From Agelas oroides (lineage: Eukaryota; Porifera; Demospongiae; Agelasida; Agelasidae), in assembly GCA_949130485.1 (NCBI GenBank), contig OX422185.1:2154304-2218303 (forward strand): a stretch of DNA of 64,000 nt, read 5' to 3'. Positions 1 to 9,387 of this stretch are shown piece after piece (the first letter of the stretch is position 1; every line of letters begins with the position of its first letter). The notes below the pieces were generated by a model. That model did not search any database and was not told the origin of the DNA. It worked only from the letters and a program-made list of their open reading frames with translations. A program made the translations under genes and the position numbers.

Positions 1-945
1 CCAAGGTATTTGTACCTTGAGACCTGCTCTAGTTGCAATCCATTCAGAAATAAGTGTGGGTGTCTCCTCTTTCGTCTCTTCCTGGAGATGATCATGTACT
101 TGGTTGAAGGTGATTATTCACTGACCAGCTATTCACCAGTTCAATATCCCTTTGCGTCTCTACAAGGTCATTCATATTTGAAAGTGGCTTGTAGAGGCAG
201 TGGTCATCAGCATAGAGTCTAGATCTTGTTCCAGCTGAAAAAGGAAGTGACGGGTGGTCGTTCACATATATAGAGAACAGCAGAGGACCCAACACTGATC
301 CCTGTGGTACACCTGACGTGACTGATAGGCTTGGAGATGATACGTTCTCTCTCACAACACACTGCGTCTGTGAATGTAAATAGTCACCAAGCCAACGAAG
401 CACAACAGGATGAACATCAAGGGCAGCAACTTTATTCAATAAGGCTTGGTGGGAGACACTATCAAACACCTTTCTGCAATCGAAAAAGACCACACGCACA
501 TCCTGGCCTACTTCAAGGCATTGGTGCCAATCATGCGTGGCAATCAACAGTGCGTTAGCTGTACCGAATGAAATCCAAACATTAAGTCAGAAAGAATGTT
601 CTGGCTATTTAGGTAGTCAAGAAGCAGGCTGTACACATGTTGTTCCAAAAGTTTGCTGGGAAGACTCAGGAGTGACATTGGGCGATAGCTTGAGACAAGG
701 GACTTGTGGCCATCCTTTGGAATTGGAGTCACATTGGCACGCTTCCATTCTTTAGGTAACTTCCCTTCACTGAGAGACTGATTGAAAATCTGACAGAGAG
801 ATGGAGCAATCTGGTGTGCAAACAGCTTAAGCATCCTTGCAGTAATATGGTCAGGACCACAAGATACATTGGAACGGAGAGTGGAAATAAAAGATTCAAT
901 GTTTTCTGCATTGGTAGAATATGCTGGAGGCACAGTAATATTCAC
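1..945 (-). pseudogene. Reverse transcriptase domain, frameshifted
   Basis: Two long frames (945-544 and 547-92) and a third up to the window edge together cover RT blocks 1 to 7. Visible are the early block GPDHITARMLK and PIPKDG, the A-block FFDCRKVFDSVSH, the B-block SGVPQGSVLGPLLF and the catalytic LYADDHCLYK. After position about 92 the match continues in another frame with SRKRRKRRHP and EQVSRYKYLG, the usual thumb-region end of CR1/L2 RTs. The changes near 545 and near 100 are frameshifts, so no functional enzyme is made. The domain would have copied the element's RNA at the nicked target. Confidence 0.85.
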
Positions 946-1172
946 GTAAAGGTTGGGGCAACTGTGACTTAGCTAATTAAATCGTTGGTTGAAAAAGAAA
1001 TTCAGCAGTGTTGCTTTGTCCAAGTGGGCAATGGAATCATTGTAACTCAATTCAGGTGGGAGGGATCAGATGTTAGCCTGAGCCTTTCTAACTGCACACC
1101 AAAAATCTTTGGGGTCAAGACGTGACACGGCAAGACTATGGAAAAAGTTCTTTTTTTTTTTTGCTTGGTGGG

Positions 1173-1612
1173 TCATGTACACAACCTTATTTCTAGCTGT
1201 GCTATATCGCTGGAGATGGTGAGGGTTGTGTGTCCTTTTTGATTTCCGGAAAAGAAAATTGCATTCATGAATCGCCTGGAAATCTCCCTGGACAACCAGG
1301 GTAGATTTCCACGAATGGGCACTGTTTTGCTAGGGATGGTTGCGTGAATAACAGACCAGAACTTGGATTTACATACAGACCAGCTCTCATTCACACAGCT
1401 TTGTTTGAATAAGCTGCTGAACAAATCTAAAGCAAGTTCTGTGTTTGCAGCTTTGTGGATCCACATCTTCCTTCTAGTTGGCTTTACTTTCGGTGGTCTG
1501 TTGGAACTTGATAACTGAACAAGGACAGAGAGATGATCTGAGGTAGCTATGGGCTCAGTGATGGTGCATGAATGGAGCAACTGAGGATAGCAGAACAAGA
1601 TCAAGTATTGAG
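1173..1612 (-). pseudogene. Endonuclease C-terminus and linker of the retrotransposon
   Basis: The frame reads the terminal endonuclease motif with TSDH (the conserved Ser-Asp-His of exonuclease-endonuclease-phosphatase domains) and then the hydrophilic linker to RT. The preceding ILDLVL block lies in another frame at about 1580-1610, so there is a frameshift. The rest of the endonuclease is absent because the minisatellite starts there. Confidence 0.7.
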
Positions 1613-2930
1613 GAGTGGACACTCCAGGCACTTCAGGCACCATGGACACCTCAGATACCATGCACAGACACTCCAGGCACCTCAGGCACCATGGACACCT
1701 CAGGCACCATGGACACCATGGACACCTCAGACACCATGGACACTGCAGGCACCTCAGACACCATGGACACTGCAGGCACCATGGACACTCCAGGCACCTC
1801 AGGCACCATGGACACCTCAGGCACCATGGACACTGCAGGCACCTCAGACACCATGCATGGACACCTCAGGCATGCACCATGGACACTGCAGGCACCTCAG
1901 GCACCATGGACACTGCAGGCACCTCAGACACCATAGACACCTCAGGCACCATGGACACCATGGACACCTCAGACACCATGGACACTGCAGGCACCTCAGA
2001 CACCATGGACACTGCAGGCACCATGGACACTCCAGGCACCTCAGGCACCATGGACACCTCAGGCACCATGGACACTGCAGGCACCTCAGACACCATGCAT
2101 GGACACTGCAGGCACCTCAGGCACCATGGACACTGCATGCAGGCACCTCAGGCACCATGGACACCATGGACACCTCAGACACCATGGACACTGCAGGCAC
2201 CTCAGACACCATGGACACCTCAGGCACCATGGACACTGAGGTACCTCAGACACCATGGACACCTCAGACACCATGGACACTGCAGGCACCTCAGACACCA
2301 TGGACACCTAAGACACCATGGACACTGCAGGCACCTCAGACACCATGGACACTGCAGGCACCATGGACACTCCAGGCTCCTCAGACACCATGGACACCCC
2401 GGGCACCTCAGGCACCATGGACATCTCAGACACCATGGACACTGCAGGCACCTCAGACACCATGGACACTGCAGGCACCATGGACACTCCAGGCTCCTCA
2501 GACACCATGGACACCCCGGGCACCTCAGGCACCATGGACACCTCAGGCACCATGGACACTGCAGGCACCTCAGGCACCATGGACACTGCAGGCACCTCAG
2601 ACACCATGGACACCTCAGGCACCATGGACACCATGGACACCTCAGACACCATGGACACTGCAGGCACCTCAGACACCATGGACACTGCAGGCACCATGGA
2701 CACTCCAGGCACCTCAGGCACCATGGACACCTCAGGCACCATGGACACTGCAGGCACCTCAGACACCATGGACACCTCAGGCACCATGGACACTGAGGCA
2801 CCTCAGACACCATGGACACCTCAGACACCATGGACACTGCAGGCACCTCAGACACCATGGACACCTAAGACACCATGGACACTGCAGGCACCTCAGACAC
2901 CATGGACACTGTAGGCACTTCAGACACCAC
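1613..2930. repeat. Minisatellite built on 9/15-bp CACCATGGACAC blocks
   Basis: About 1.3 kb of short words (GGCACCTCA, GACACCATGGACACT, GGCACCATGGACACC) joined in varying order. Almost every block is a multiple of 3 bp, so several frames on both strands stay open for hundreds of codons without being genes. A roughly 150-bp higher-order segment recurs at about 1707, 1957 and 2630, which shows duplication of whole blocks. NcoI-like CCATGG and PstI-like CTGCAG palindromes recur in each block. Confidence 0.95.
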
Positions 2931-3010
2931 TCACACTGTAGTGACTACTGTCATTATGTCATAATGATGTAATAATGATGTAATGTAGTGACCGGTTACA
3001 TGGAGAAACA

Positions 3011-3105
3011 ACCTTGTTGCATCCCTCAGGTTTCTAAAACAGCGTAGAGCCTCGATATAGTGCAATGACCTACACGAAATGTTTGAATTCAAAGGGTAGT
3101 AGAGC
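3011..3105 (+). repeat. Direct copy of the foldback arm at 4299-4388
   Basis: About 90 bp are essentially identical to 4299-4388 (both contain AAAACAGCGTAGAGCCTCG). The copies lie 1.3 kb apart in the same orientation, which suggests a second, truncated copy of the same foldback element. Confidence 0.85.
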
Positions 3106-3109
3106 CGTC

Positions 3110-4200
3110 TTCGCGTTTAGCTTCGTTTCAGAAAGCTGTGAACACCAAGCGGGAAAGATTAGAACACTTTTGCGAGTGTCTGGTTCAGTCTAACTGGCTA
3201 CGGAAGGTAAGCAATTAATAACATTCCGAAGTGTACACTTCCACCCCGCCCCGTTTACCAGACCCTCCTTTTCGAATTTTCGAGGGTCTGGTTCCGAGAC
3301 TACCATGGATCCTTCTGGTCAGAGAATGGTTTGGAAACAATATGGGACTCAGAAGAGAAAGACTTAGTGGATGATCAAATAAACTACTAATCTTTCATCA
3401 GGGCTGTGGCTGTTGAAACAGTGACTTTTTCAGACGCAGGAGAAACGGCACGACACAGTACCCCAGGGTGTGCTTGCTCCTGAGCTCACCTCCACCTCTA
3501 TCCAGAACACCGGTTATCTACATTCTGACCCCGTGATTCAAGTTGGTGTGTACCCGAGGAGCAATCAGAGATAGAAAAAGAGGTTGATGCTCCCCCCCTC
3601 AGAAGTAGGGCCAGGGAATGTAGCTACCACAGACTGTATAAATTGGACGTTTCTGTATCCAACTCTAAGGCTTGTATCACGAAAGAGTTAACTGAGACAC
3701 AAATACTAGCTACTTCACTGAAAAGCTGGATGCATTAGCTTCATTTTGATACCCTTTTTAGGCAAAAAGCAGTGACAAACCAAAAGTGTGCAACTGTTTC
3801 TCTTACCCTATCCACACGGAGCTGTAGGGAGGGTGCCATGGAAAAGAGTGCCCCGAACCACGGTGGTACTTTTTCCCTCAAAAATGAGTGCTCTTTCCGT
3901 CTCAGTGGTCATGCCTCACCAGCTCAGCGCAAACCCGACTCGAATTCGTCACGTCGCTCACCAGTTACAGCCTTACAAAAACTTGGTAGAAACTGCTCGA
4001 TTTATCTGCGCTTCATCTCAATGAATACAAGAGGACTTCCGCCTTGCAAATAAATTCCCGAAAGTATCTACGTTAGCCGGACCACTGTTGTGTGACCAAA
4101 GTCTATCCCAAACCGCTTACATAATCCGCCCGCGCACTATAGCATGAACCATAGTGAGGTGGTATATATCACGAATCATACTACAAATTCGTGCCCATAG
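3110..4200. other. No convincing gene
   Basis: A small hairpin at 3262-3300 (GACCCTCCTTTTCG against CGAGGGTC) ends in GGTTCCGAGACTA, like the TAGTCTCG transposon termini found later in the window. A 65-codon open stretch without ATG ends at 3739 (plus). I do not recognise it. Confidence 0.5.
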
Positions 4201-4204
4201 TCTC

Positions 4205-4390
4205 GCATCCATAGTCTAAGTCGGTTATTGCACTATGCCTCTGCTCTACGCTGCTTATAGAAACCTTTGTGATGATACATAATCACCTCGGGTTTTGTCC
4301 TTGTTGCATCCCTCAGGTTTCTAAAACAGCGTAGAGCCTCGATATAGTGCAATGACCTACACGAAATGTTTGAATTCAAAGGGTAGTTGA
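4205..4390. repeat. Foldback repeat, about 60-bp arms
   Basis: The reverse complement of 4215-4275 matches 4315-4375 (AGGTTTCTA..CAGCGTAGAGC..TAGTGCAATR on both arms) around a loop near 4285-4300. It is a hairpin-forming MITE-like repeat; the right arm recurs at 3011. Confidence 0.7.
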
Positions 4391-4436
4391 GAAGCTTCTC
4401 TTTAGAAAACCTGTACTCTATTTCTAGAAGTTGGAT

Positions 4437-5390
4437 GTAATTGTACATGTCACTGCAAAAACAAGTTGTAACCTCAAAGTGGTTACCATGGTTGCAGACA
4501 GCTGAAGAGACAGTGGTTATGCCTGAGAGGTTTACTTTGGTATTGAAGACTTACTGCATAAGGCAACCCAACAGGCAGCTGGCCAGTTCATCTTACAACC
4601 ACAATACATCTGTGAAGGAGTCATTACAAATGCACTCCAAAGTTGCAGTAAGAAACCTTCATGTAACCAGATGAGGGAATCAAGGATGTCATGAGGGTTT
4701 TCAGTGTAGCTACTCTCATAACCACTGTTTGTCTGCAACCAGGGTAACCACTCTAAACTGTCAGGTATTGAAATGTCAATACAAAACCGTCAGGTACTGA
4801 AATTACACATGTATAGGTCTAAGGGCCACTAAACTTCCTGTGTTATTTCAGCCATACCTGCTGTAGGTCATGTATATGACATTTCAATACCTGACAGTTT
4901 CGTATATACCTACTTTATAGGCCATGTATATATGATTTCAATACTGTGGCCCTCGGTTGTGTATACCATAGGGAGCCTTCTAAAAGAAGCACTCGATAAT
5001 GCCTGATAGTGCTCATGGAGGCCTTTGACTAACCTAACGCTAGTGTGTCATTTGTGCACTTTTCTACCATGTCTCCACTTGCGTCTACTTGACTCCGCCA
5101 TGGTTCTACTTGGCTCCAGTTGACTCTACTATTTTTAATGTGGCTGCCATTTCTTCGGGATCACCCTACATATGGCATACTACTGTACGCCATGAAAGTC
5201 AGTGCATTTGTAATGACTCCTTCACAGATGTTCTGATGGTTGGTTGTAAGATGAACTGGGCAGCTGCCTATTGAGATGCCTTATGCAAATAGTCTTATCA
5301 TAACCACTGTCTCTTCAGGTTGCCTGCAACCATGGTAACCACTCTGTGGTTACAACTTGTTTTTGCAGTGTGTACATTTACATCCAACTT
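4437..5390. mobile_element. Foldback element with inverted arms of about 190 bp
   Basis: Left arm 4443-4640 and right arm 5195-5383 are inverted copies. The outer part shares CACTGCAAAAACAAGTTGTA and the inner part shares CTGTGAAGGAGTCATTACAA. No coding capacity is seen. A smaller inverted repeat around TATTGAAATGTC lies inside (4765-4880). A third arm end sits at 5401-5462, and an internal part recurs at 7100-7235 beyond the tectonin gene. Confidence 0.8.
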
Positions 5391-5400
5391 TTAGAGGGCT

Positions 5401-5462
5401 CCCTATGGTAACCACTTTGAGGTTAAAGCAACCAACTTGTTTTTGCAGTGACATATTGCATG
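5401..5462. repeat. Extra copy of the foldback arm end
   Basis: Reads GGTAACCACTTTGAGGTTA and ends CTTGTTTTTGCAGTGACAT, the terminal part of the 4437-5390 element. It ends about 20 bp before the tectonin TATA box, so the element abuts the promoter. Confidence 0.75.
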
Positions 5463-5483
5463 TAGCAAACATATTTAGAACAG

Positions 5484-5490
5484 TATAAAA
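5484..5490 (+). promoter_or_regulatory. TATA box of the tectonin gene
   Basis: TATAAAA lies 88 bp before the preferred ATG (5578), at a plausible core-promoter spacing for a short 5' UTR. Confidence 0.65.
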
Positions 5491-5577
5491 GTAGACCAGT
5501 AAACCCTGTGTTACAGAATTGTACAGTGCTCCAGTCTGCCTGCAGCTACAAAATTCGTGTACTTCAACCAAGTAGCC

Positions 5578-6309
5578 ATGCGCAGCTTTCCTCTGGGACT
5601 ACTCCTGCTGAGTGCTGTACTTAGCCCTTCCCTTGGACTGTGGCAACAAATTCCAGGTGGACTGAAATATGTGACTACCTCTGTCAACTATGTGTGGGGA
5701 GTTACCACTGCTGACAACATCTACAAGTGTGCAAAACCTTGCACTGGCAAAAATGCGGTCAAAGTTGCAGGACTTCTCAAGCAAATTGATGCAGGTGATG
5801 AGGAGGTCTGGGGTGTTAACTCAGCTGATCAGATCTGGAAGCGCCCAGTTGATGGAAGTGGCAGCTGGAAGCGTATACCTGGCCTACTGAAGCATGTCTC
5901 AGCTTCAGGAAATGGTTACATCTGGGGTGTTAACTCAAAAGACCAAATCTTCAAGTGCAAGAAGCCATGCACAGGATCGTGGATAAAGGTTGATGGATTG
6001 CTCAAACAGATTGATGCTGGCTATGCTTATATCTATGGAGTAAACTCTGCAGATGATATATGGACACGCCCAATAGATGGAAGTGGATCGTGGCGCAAAA
6101 TTCCCGGGAAACTGAAGCACATAACAGCTGGTGGGGATGATGAAGTGTTTGGTGTAAATGCTCAAGATCAAATCTTCAGGTGCAAGAAGCCGTGCATTGG
6201 AAACTGGGAGAGGGTGGAGGGAGCACTGTCACAGTGTGATGCTAGCATTGATGAGGTTTATGGAGTGAATGCAGCAGGCAAGATTTACAAACGTCAAGTT
6301 GCCATATGA
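5578..6309 (+). CDS. Secreted tectonin beta-propeller lectin (fish-egg-lectin/tachylectin type)
   Basis: A single-exon ORF of 243 residues from this ATG; an in-frame ATG at 5557 would add seven residues before the signal. I chose 5578 because MRSFPLGLLLLSAVLSPSLG is a clean signal peptide. The mature part consists of about six tectonin repeats of roughly 35 residues, each with the pattern W-x-x-(I/V)-P-G-x-L-K then V-(W/Y/F)-G-V-N-x-x-D-x-I-(Y/W/F), seen for example at IWGVNSKDQIFKCKKP and VFGVNAQDQIFRCKKP. Paired cysteines (CAKPC, CKKPC) probably form small disulphide loops. Tectonin proteins of this size are extracellular pattern-recognition lectins that bind microbial or egg glycans; the ligand here is not known. 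A TATA box lies upstream and AATAAA starts one base after the stop. A broken partial copy follows at 6905. Confidence 0.9.
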   Translation: MRSFPLGLLLLSAVLSPSLGLWQQIPGGLKYVTTSVNYVWGVTTADNIYKCAKPCTGKNAVKVAGLLKQIDAGDEEVWGVNSADQIWKRPVDGSGSWKRIPGLLKHVSASGNGYIWGVNSKDQIFKCKKPCTGSWIKVDGLLKQIDAGYAYIYGVNSADDIWTRPIDGSGSWRKIPGKLKHITAGGDDEVFGVNAQDQIFRCKKPCIGNWERVEGALSQCDASIDEVYGVNAAGKIYKRQVAI

Positions 6310-6310
6310 A

Positions 6311-6316
6311 AATAAA
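6311..6316 (+). other. Poly(A) signal of the tectonin gene
   Basis: AATAAA one base after the TGA; a second AATAAA lies at 6426-6431. The closeness to the stop makes the second one the more likely 3' end. Confidence 0.55.
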
Positions 6317-6904
6317 ACAATGAACTCTAAGTTTGAACTTGTCATTTAGGCAGTATGTAGTTGGGATGCTACTTGTGGGATACGCAACTGTCCAGGTTTG
6401 ATACTTGCAGCTGAATTTGCATTTGAATAAATTTTGACATTATGTCAGTACTTAGTAGCTCCAGCAACCAAGTTACACTAGCATACATCAAAAGTTCTAA
6501 GTATTGTAAGTAATTATGTGCTATTAATTAGTCACAGTCAAGTCACGCTTAGATACGTAAGCACACAGCACCAGCATGTGCATCACTGCTGAGTGTTACC
6601 AGGCACCACATCCTCCAGCAAGTTAGATAAAAGAAGTCTGCAGAAATGTAAACATCCCTGGGCCATATAGTCCAGCACAACTCACCATGCATGCATGCCA
6701 TGTACAAACATTTGGGTTATTTCAACCATATTCAGTTGCATGTGTACTGTGTACACATCCTGAAGTTCAAGGAATGCTTCCAAACAGGTCTTCTGAAGAC
6801 CTTGAAATGAAAGCATTGAGAAGCTTCTTCTTTAACTAAACCAGTCTTGTATTTAGAACACCTATCAATTAGCATTTCTGGAAAAGGCTTGGTTGGTCTG
6901 AGGC

Positions 6905-7105
6905 CTAGGAGGTCTGGGGTCAGCTGATCAGATCTGGAAGCACCCAGTTGATGGAAGTGGCAGCTGGAAACTTATACCTGGCCTACTGAAGCATGTCTCA
7001 GCTTCAGGAAATGGTTACATCTGGGGTGTCAACTCAAATGACCAAATCTGAATAAATTTTCACATTATGTCAGTACTTAGTAGCTCCAGCAACCAAGTTA
7101 CAACC
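6905..7105 (+). pseudogene. Deleted partial copy of the tectonin gene
   Basis: 6907-7049 matches coding bases 5802-5949 of the intact gene, with a 7-bp deletion after GGTCTGGGGT that breaks the frame. At ACCAAATCT it jumps directly to the gene's 3' UTR (GAATAAATTTT, matching 6425-6471). The copy thus joins the middle of the coding region to the 3' UTR and lost the last repeats. It is not expressed as a lectin. Confidence 0.9.
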
Positions 7106-7235
7106 ACGATACACTGACAGCACTCAGAACATCTGTGAAGGAGTCATTACAAATGCACTTCAAAGTAGCAGTAAGGAACTTTCATGCTCTTAGTGTAACT
7201 AGGTGAGGGAATCACAGATGTTATGAGGGTTGTGC
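7100..7235 (+). repeat. Copy of the 4.4-kb foldback element interior
   Basis: Matches 4580-4700 (CATCTGTGAAGGAGTCATTA, then AGGGAATCA..GATGTYATGAGGGTT). The family therefore flanks the tectonin gene and its pseudogene. Confidence 0.75.
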
Positions 7236-7372
7236 CTAGGAGACTTGCCTTGGTTGCATGATTGTGGTAGAAGTGCCAGGAAGAAGCCAAATAAGCCTTC
7301 AGAATTAAAGAAGAGACAGATCTAGCCAATGAAAAAGCTTCAACAGCCAAACCTATTTGAATGTCACACTGA

Positions 7373-7600
7373 CAGTGTTGCTTTAGTTAATCAAAACTAT
7401 ATATCTAAATCTGTTTTAATAAGCCTCAATTAACTGTAACTAACTAGATATTATCACAGGATTCATAAACTAAACTACAACTAACCAAAACTTTTAGACT
7501 TACCCTGTAACTACAACTAAACTACCATGTTTTTACAATAGTGTTTTAGTTCCAGTATATAATTGTAGTTGCAGTATTGTTTTAGTCTTATATAGACTGA
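7373..7600. mobile_element. Degenerate hAT-like MITE
   Basis: Begins CAGTGTTGCTTTAGTTAA and is rich in AACTAAAACT words like the well-formed MITE at 9635-9891. A clean right end is not seen. Confidence 0.45.
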
Positions 7601-7974
7601 AGCAGCTTCAACAGTACAAAGGCTATAGGATAATAACTTATTTTGCGCATGCATAGAATGGAGAAGTTCTCGTGCGCAATTTCTTCCATCATTAAGTCAC
7701 TGGCTAAAATCCGTTTGTGAAAGCTTTCATTGCTGTTGGAGTGGCTAGTATTGGTTGCTGTGACAACCAATCTTGTACTCATGTATATTGTGTCAGTAAT
7801 TGTAACTGCACACTGATGCAACTAAAGGTACACAGTCCTCTGAAGAAAATATTCAGTGCATGGCTTCAGTAACGCTGTCTTTTGATTGTGACTTGCCAAT
7901 ATACAGAGTGTTTGGGGTAGAGAAATACTAATACCAGGTTGTGGAACATCTCCATTTTCATGATGGCATTTTCT

Positions 7975-8085
7975 TCTTTTTTTTTTGTTTTTCTATAAAA
8001 GTTCTTGCACATAAAAACAAAAAACAAAAACAAAACAACAACAAAAAAAACGAACAAACAAAAAAAAAACCCCAAAAAACAGGTG
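7975..8085. repeat. Homopolymer and A/C-rich low-complexity stretch
   Basis: T-runs at 7977-7990 and A/AC-runs at 8017-8075 make a weak hairpin. Just downstream CAAATTGGATGGTC (8161) and its reverse complement (8286) form another short inverted repeat. No gene is seen between 7600 and 8450. Confidence 0.7.
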
Positions 8086-8469
8086 GTGTTTTCACGCTAC
8101 AATACGACTGATCTGACTTCTCAAATCGCACAACAGTTTACAGAGACAGAGATAGTGTTGTCAAATTGGATGGTCAGAGGCTTCATCAGCTTCAATTTGC
8201 AAATGCGGAAATGGCAAGATTGTTATATGTATAGCTTGTATCGTAAATTTATTCAGAGAGATGTGGTTCACTGATTGTGCAGCCAGACCATCCAATTTGA
8301 AACTACCGTGTACATAGCTACATTCACTTGTGACAGCTGTGAACTGTAAAAATGTGTTGCATACATCATTGCATGGATTGATAAGGAGTAGCTAAATAAA
8401 GACTGCATGGTGAACGTTAAGTGCAGAAATACTAGCCTCGTTTCCAGGCTCTCCCCGCTAAGGAGTACA

Positions 8470-9225
8470 TATTGTCTCCATTCTCTATCAATGCACAGCC
8501 AATTTCCTTAAAATACTGTCATTGGGTCGTTTGAAGCAAACTGCAAGTGAGGCTGGTGCATGTATTACCCAAAGATCTTGCTGAATCTCTGCATAACAAG
8601 CAGTTTCTTCAGCTTCTACTGCCATTTTCACTTGTTCGTCATAGGAGTACATACTAATGTATGACCACAAGACTAGTGCTGAGTGAGCATTTCGTGAACC
8701 AGTCAAAGTGAGATCAGGAGAATCAATGATTGTAATCTGTGCATTTTCAGGAGGGCGCAATTGAAATTTGTTTTTTTTTTTGTAATGTAGATGCCACAAG
8801 GCCATGGGACACCGATCCACTTGTGCCCACTGGTCACAACTGAAGAGACAAAATCAAGTTGAAAATCAAAGACAGGAGGAGCTTTCTGCTTCATGTAGCC
8901 ATTTACATAATTATGCCATTTGCAAGAAAGGGCATAGGCTGCACCCAGAGCTCCATCTACATGAAATCAAAAGCCTTTCCAAGTAAAACTAGCACTTGGG
9001 TTGGTCAAATCACCAATATAATGTTTTCGTTCGTACATGCCATTTTTCTTTAAGAATGGGAAGAAGTGCTTCACCGGCAGACTGGACATCATCGTATGCT
9101 CCTTTGAATGTTGTGCCATAGTTAAAGATTACAAGGATAGGTTGGTCGACCTTTAGCTGAAAAGAAGTCAACCAATGCTTTCAAGGCTTCAATATCAGGG
9201 ACCGGCAATTACTAAACTTTGGGAG
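8470..9225 (-). pseudogene. PLP-dependent (group II) decarboxylase pseudogene
   Basis: Read on the minus strand, pieces of one enzyme follow in order: IEALKALVDFFSAKGRPTI, NYGTTFKGAYDDVQSAGEAL, GMYERKHYIGDLTNPSASF, HVDGALGAAYAL, SVVTSGHKWIGVPWPCGIY and LTGSRNAHSALVLW, then a CFKRP block near the stop. SGHK holds the lysine that binds pyridoxal phosphate; HVDGAL holds the cofactor-contacting aspartate. The set matches the histidine/serine decarboxylase branch of fold-type I enzymes. It is dead: one extra base near 9058, a TGA just before HVDGAL (probably a former Trp), a frameshift at the T-run near 8770, and TGA-TAG at 8485. About 250 codons run without an intron, so a retrocopy or an intronless transferred gene are both possible. 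A TAGCCTCG repeat end sits directly downstream. Confidence 0.85.
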
Positions 9226-9341
9226 TGTGAATCAAGAATATAATTTGAAAAGGTGCTCCCATGAGACGGTCATTTCAGCTAACCTAGTTCCACTGCCTCA
9301 AGTGGCAGCCTGATCAATTTACATGTACAATCCACACAAGT

Positions 9342-9347
9342 TTTATT
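9342..9347 (-). other. Poly(A) signal of mrpl1
   Basis: AATAAA on the minus strand, 41 bases after the mrpl1 stop codon. Confidence 0.7.
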
Positions 9348-9387
9348 AGACAATGTTGCATGAACATATAAACAAGGACGGCAAATA

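Larger units (their letters stand above)
1..1612 (-). mobile_element. Non-LTR (CR1/L2-like) retrotransposon remnant
   Basis: The minus strand reads, in order, the end of an apurinic-type endonuclease, a linker and a reverse transcriptase. It runs off the left edge of the window and is cut on its 5' side at about 1612 by the neighbouring minisatellite. Several frame changes and no continuous ORF show a dead copy. The CR1/L2 assignment rests on the endonuclease end (ILDLVL, then TEPIATSDH) followed by an RT with the FDSVSH, SGVPQGSVLGP and YADD blocks; a Jockey-type clade is possible. Confidence 0.85.

Noticed and set aside
1572..2972. Long open frames, up to 466 codons, in the CACCATGG array
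   Set aside because: They exist in several frames on both strands because the repeat blocks are multiples of 3 bp without stops; there are no splice sites, domains or codon preference.
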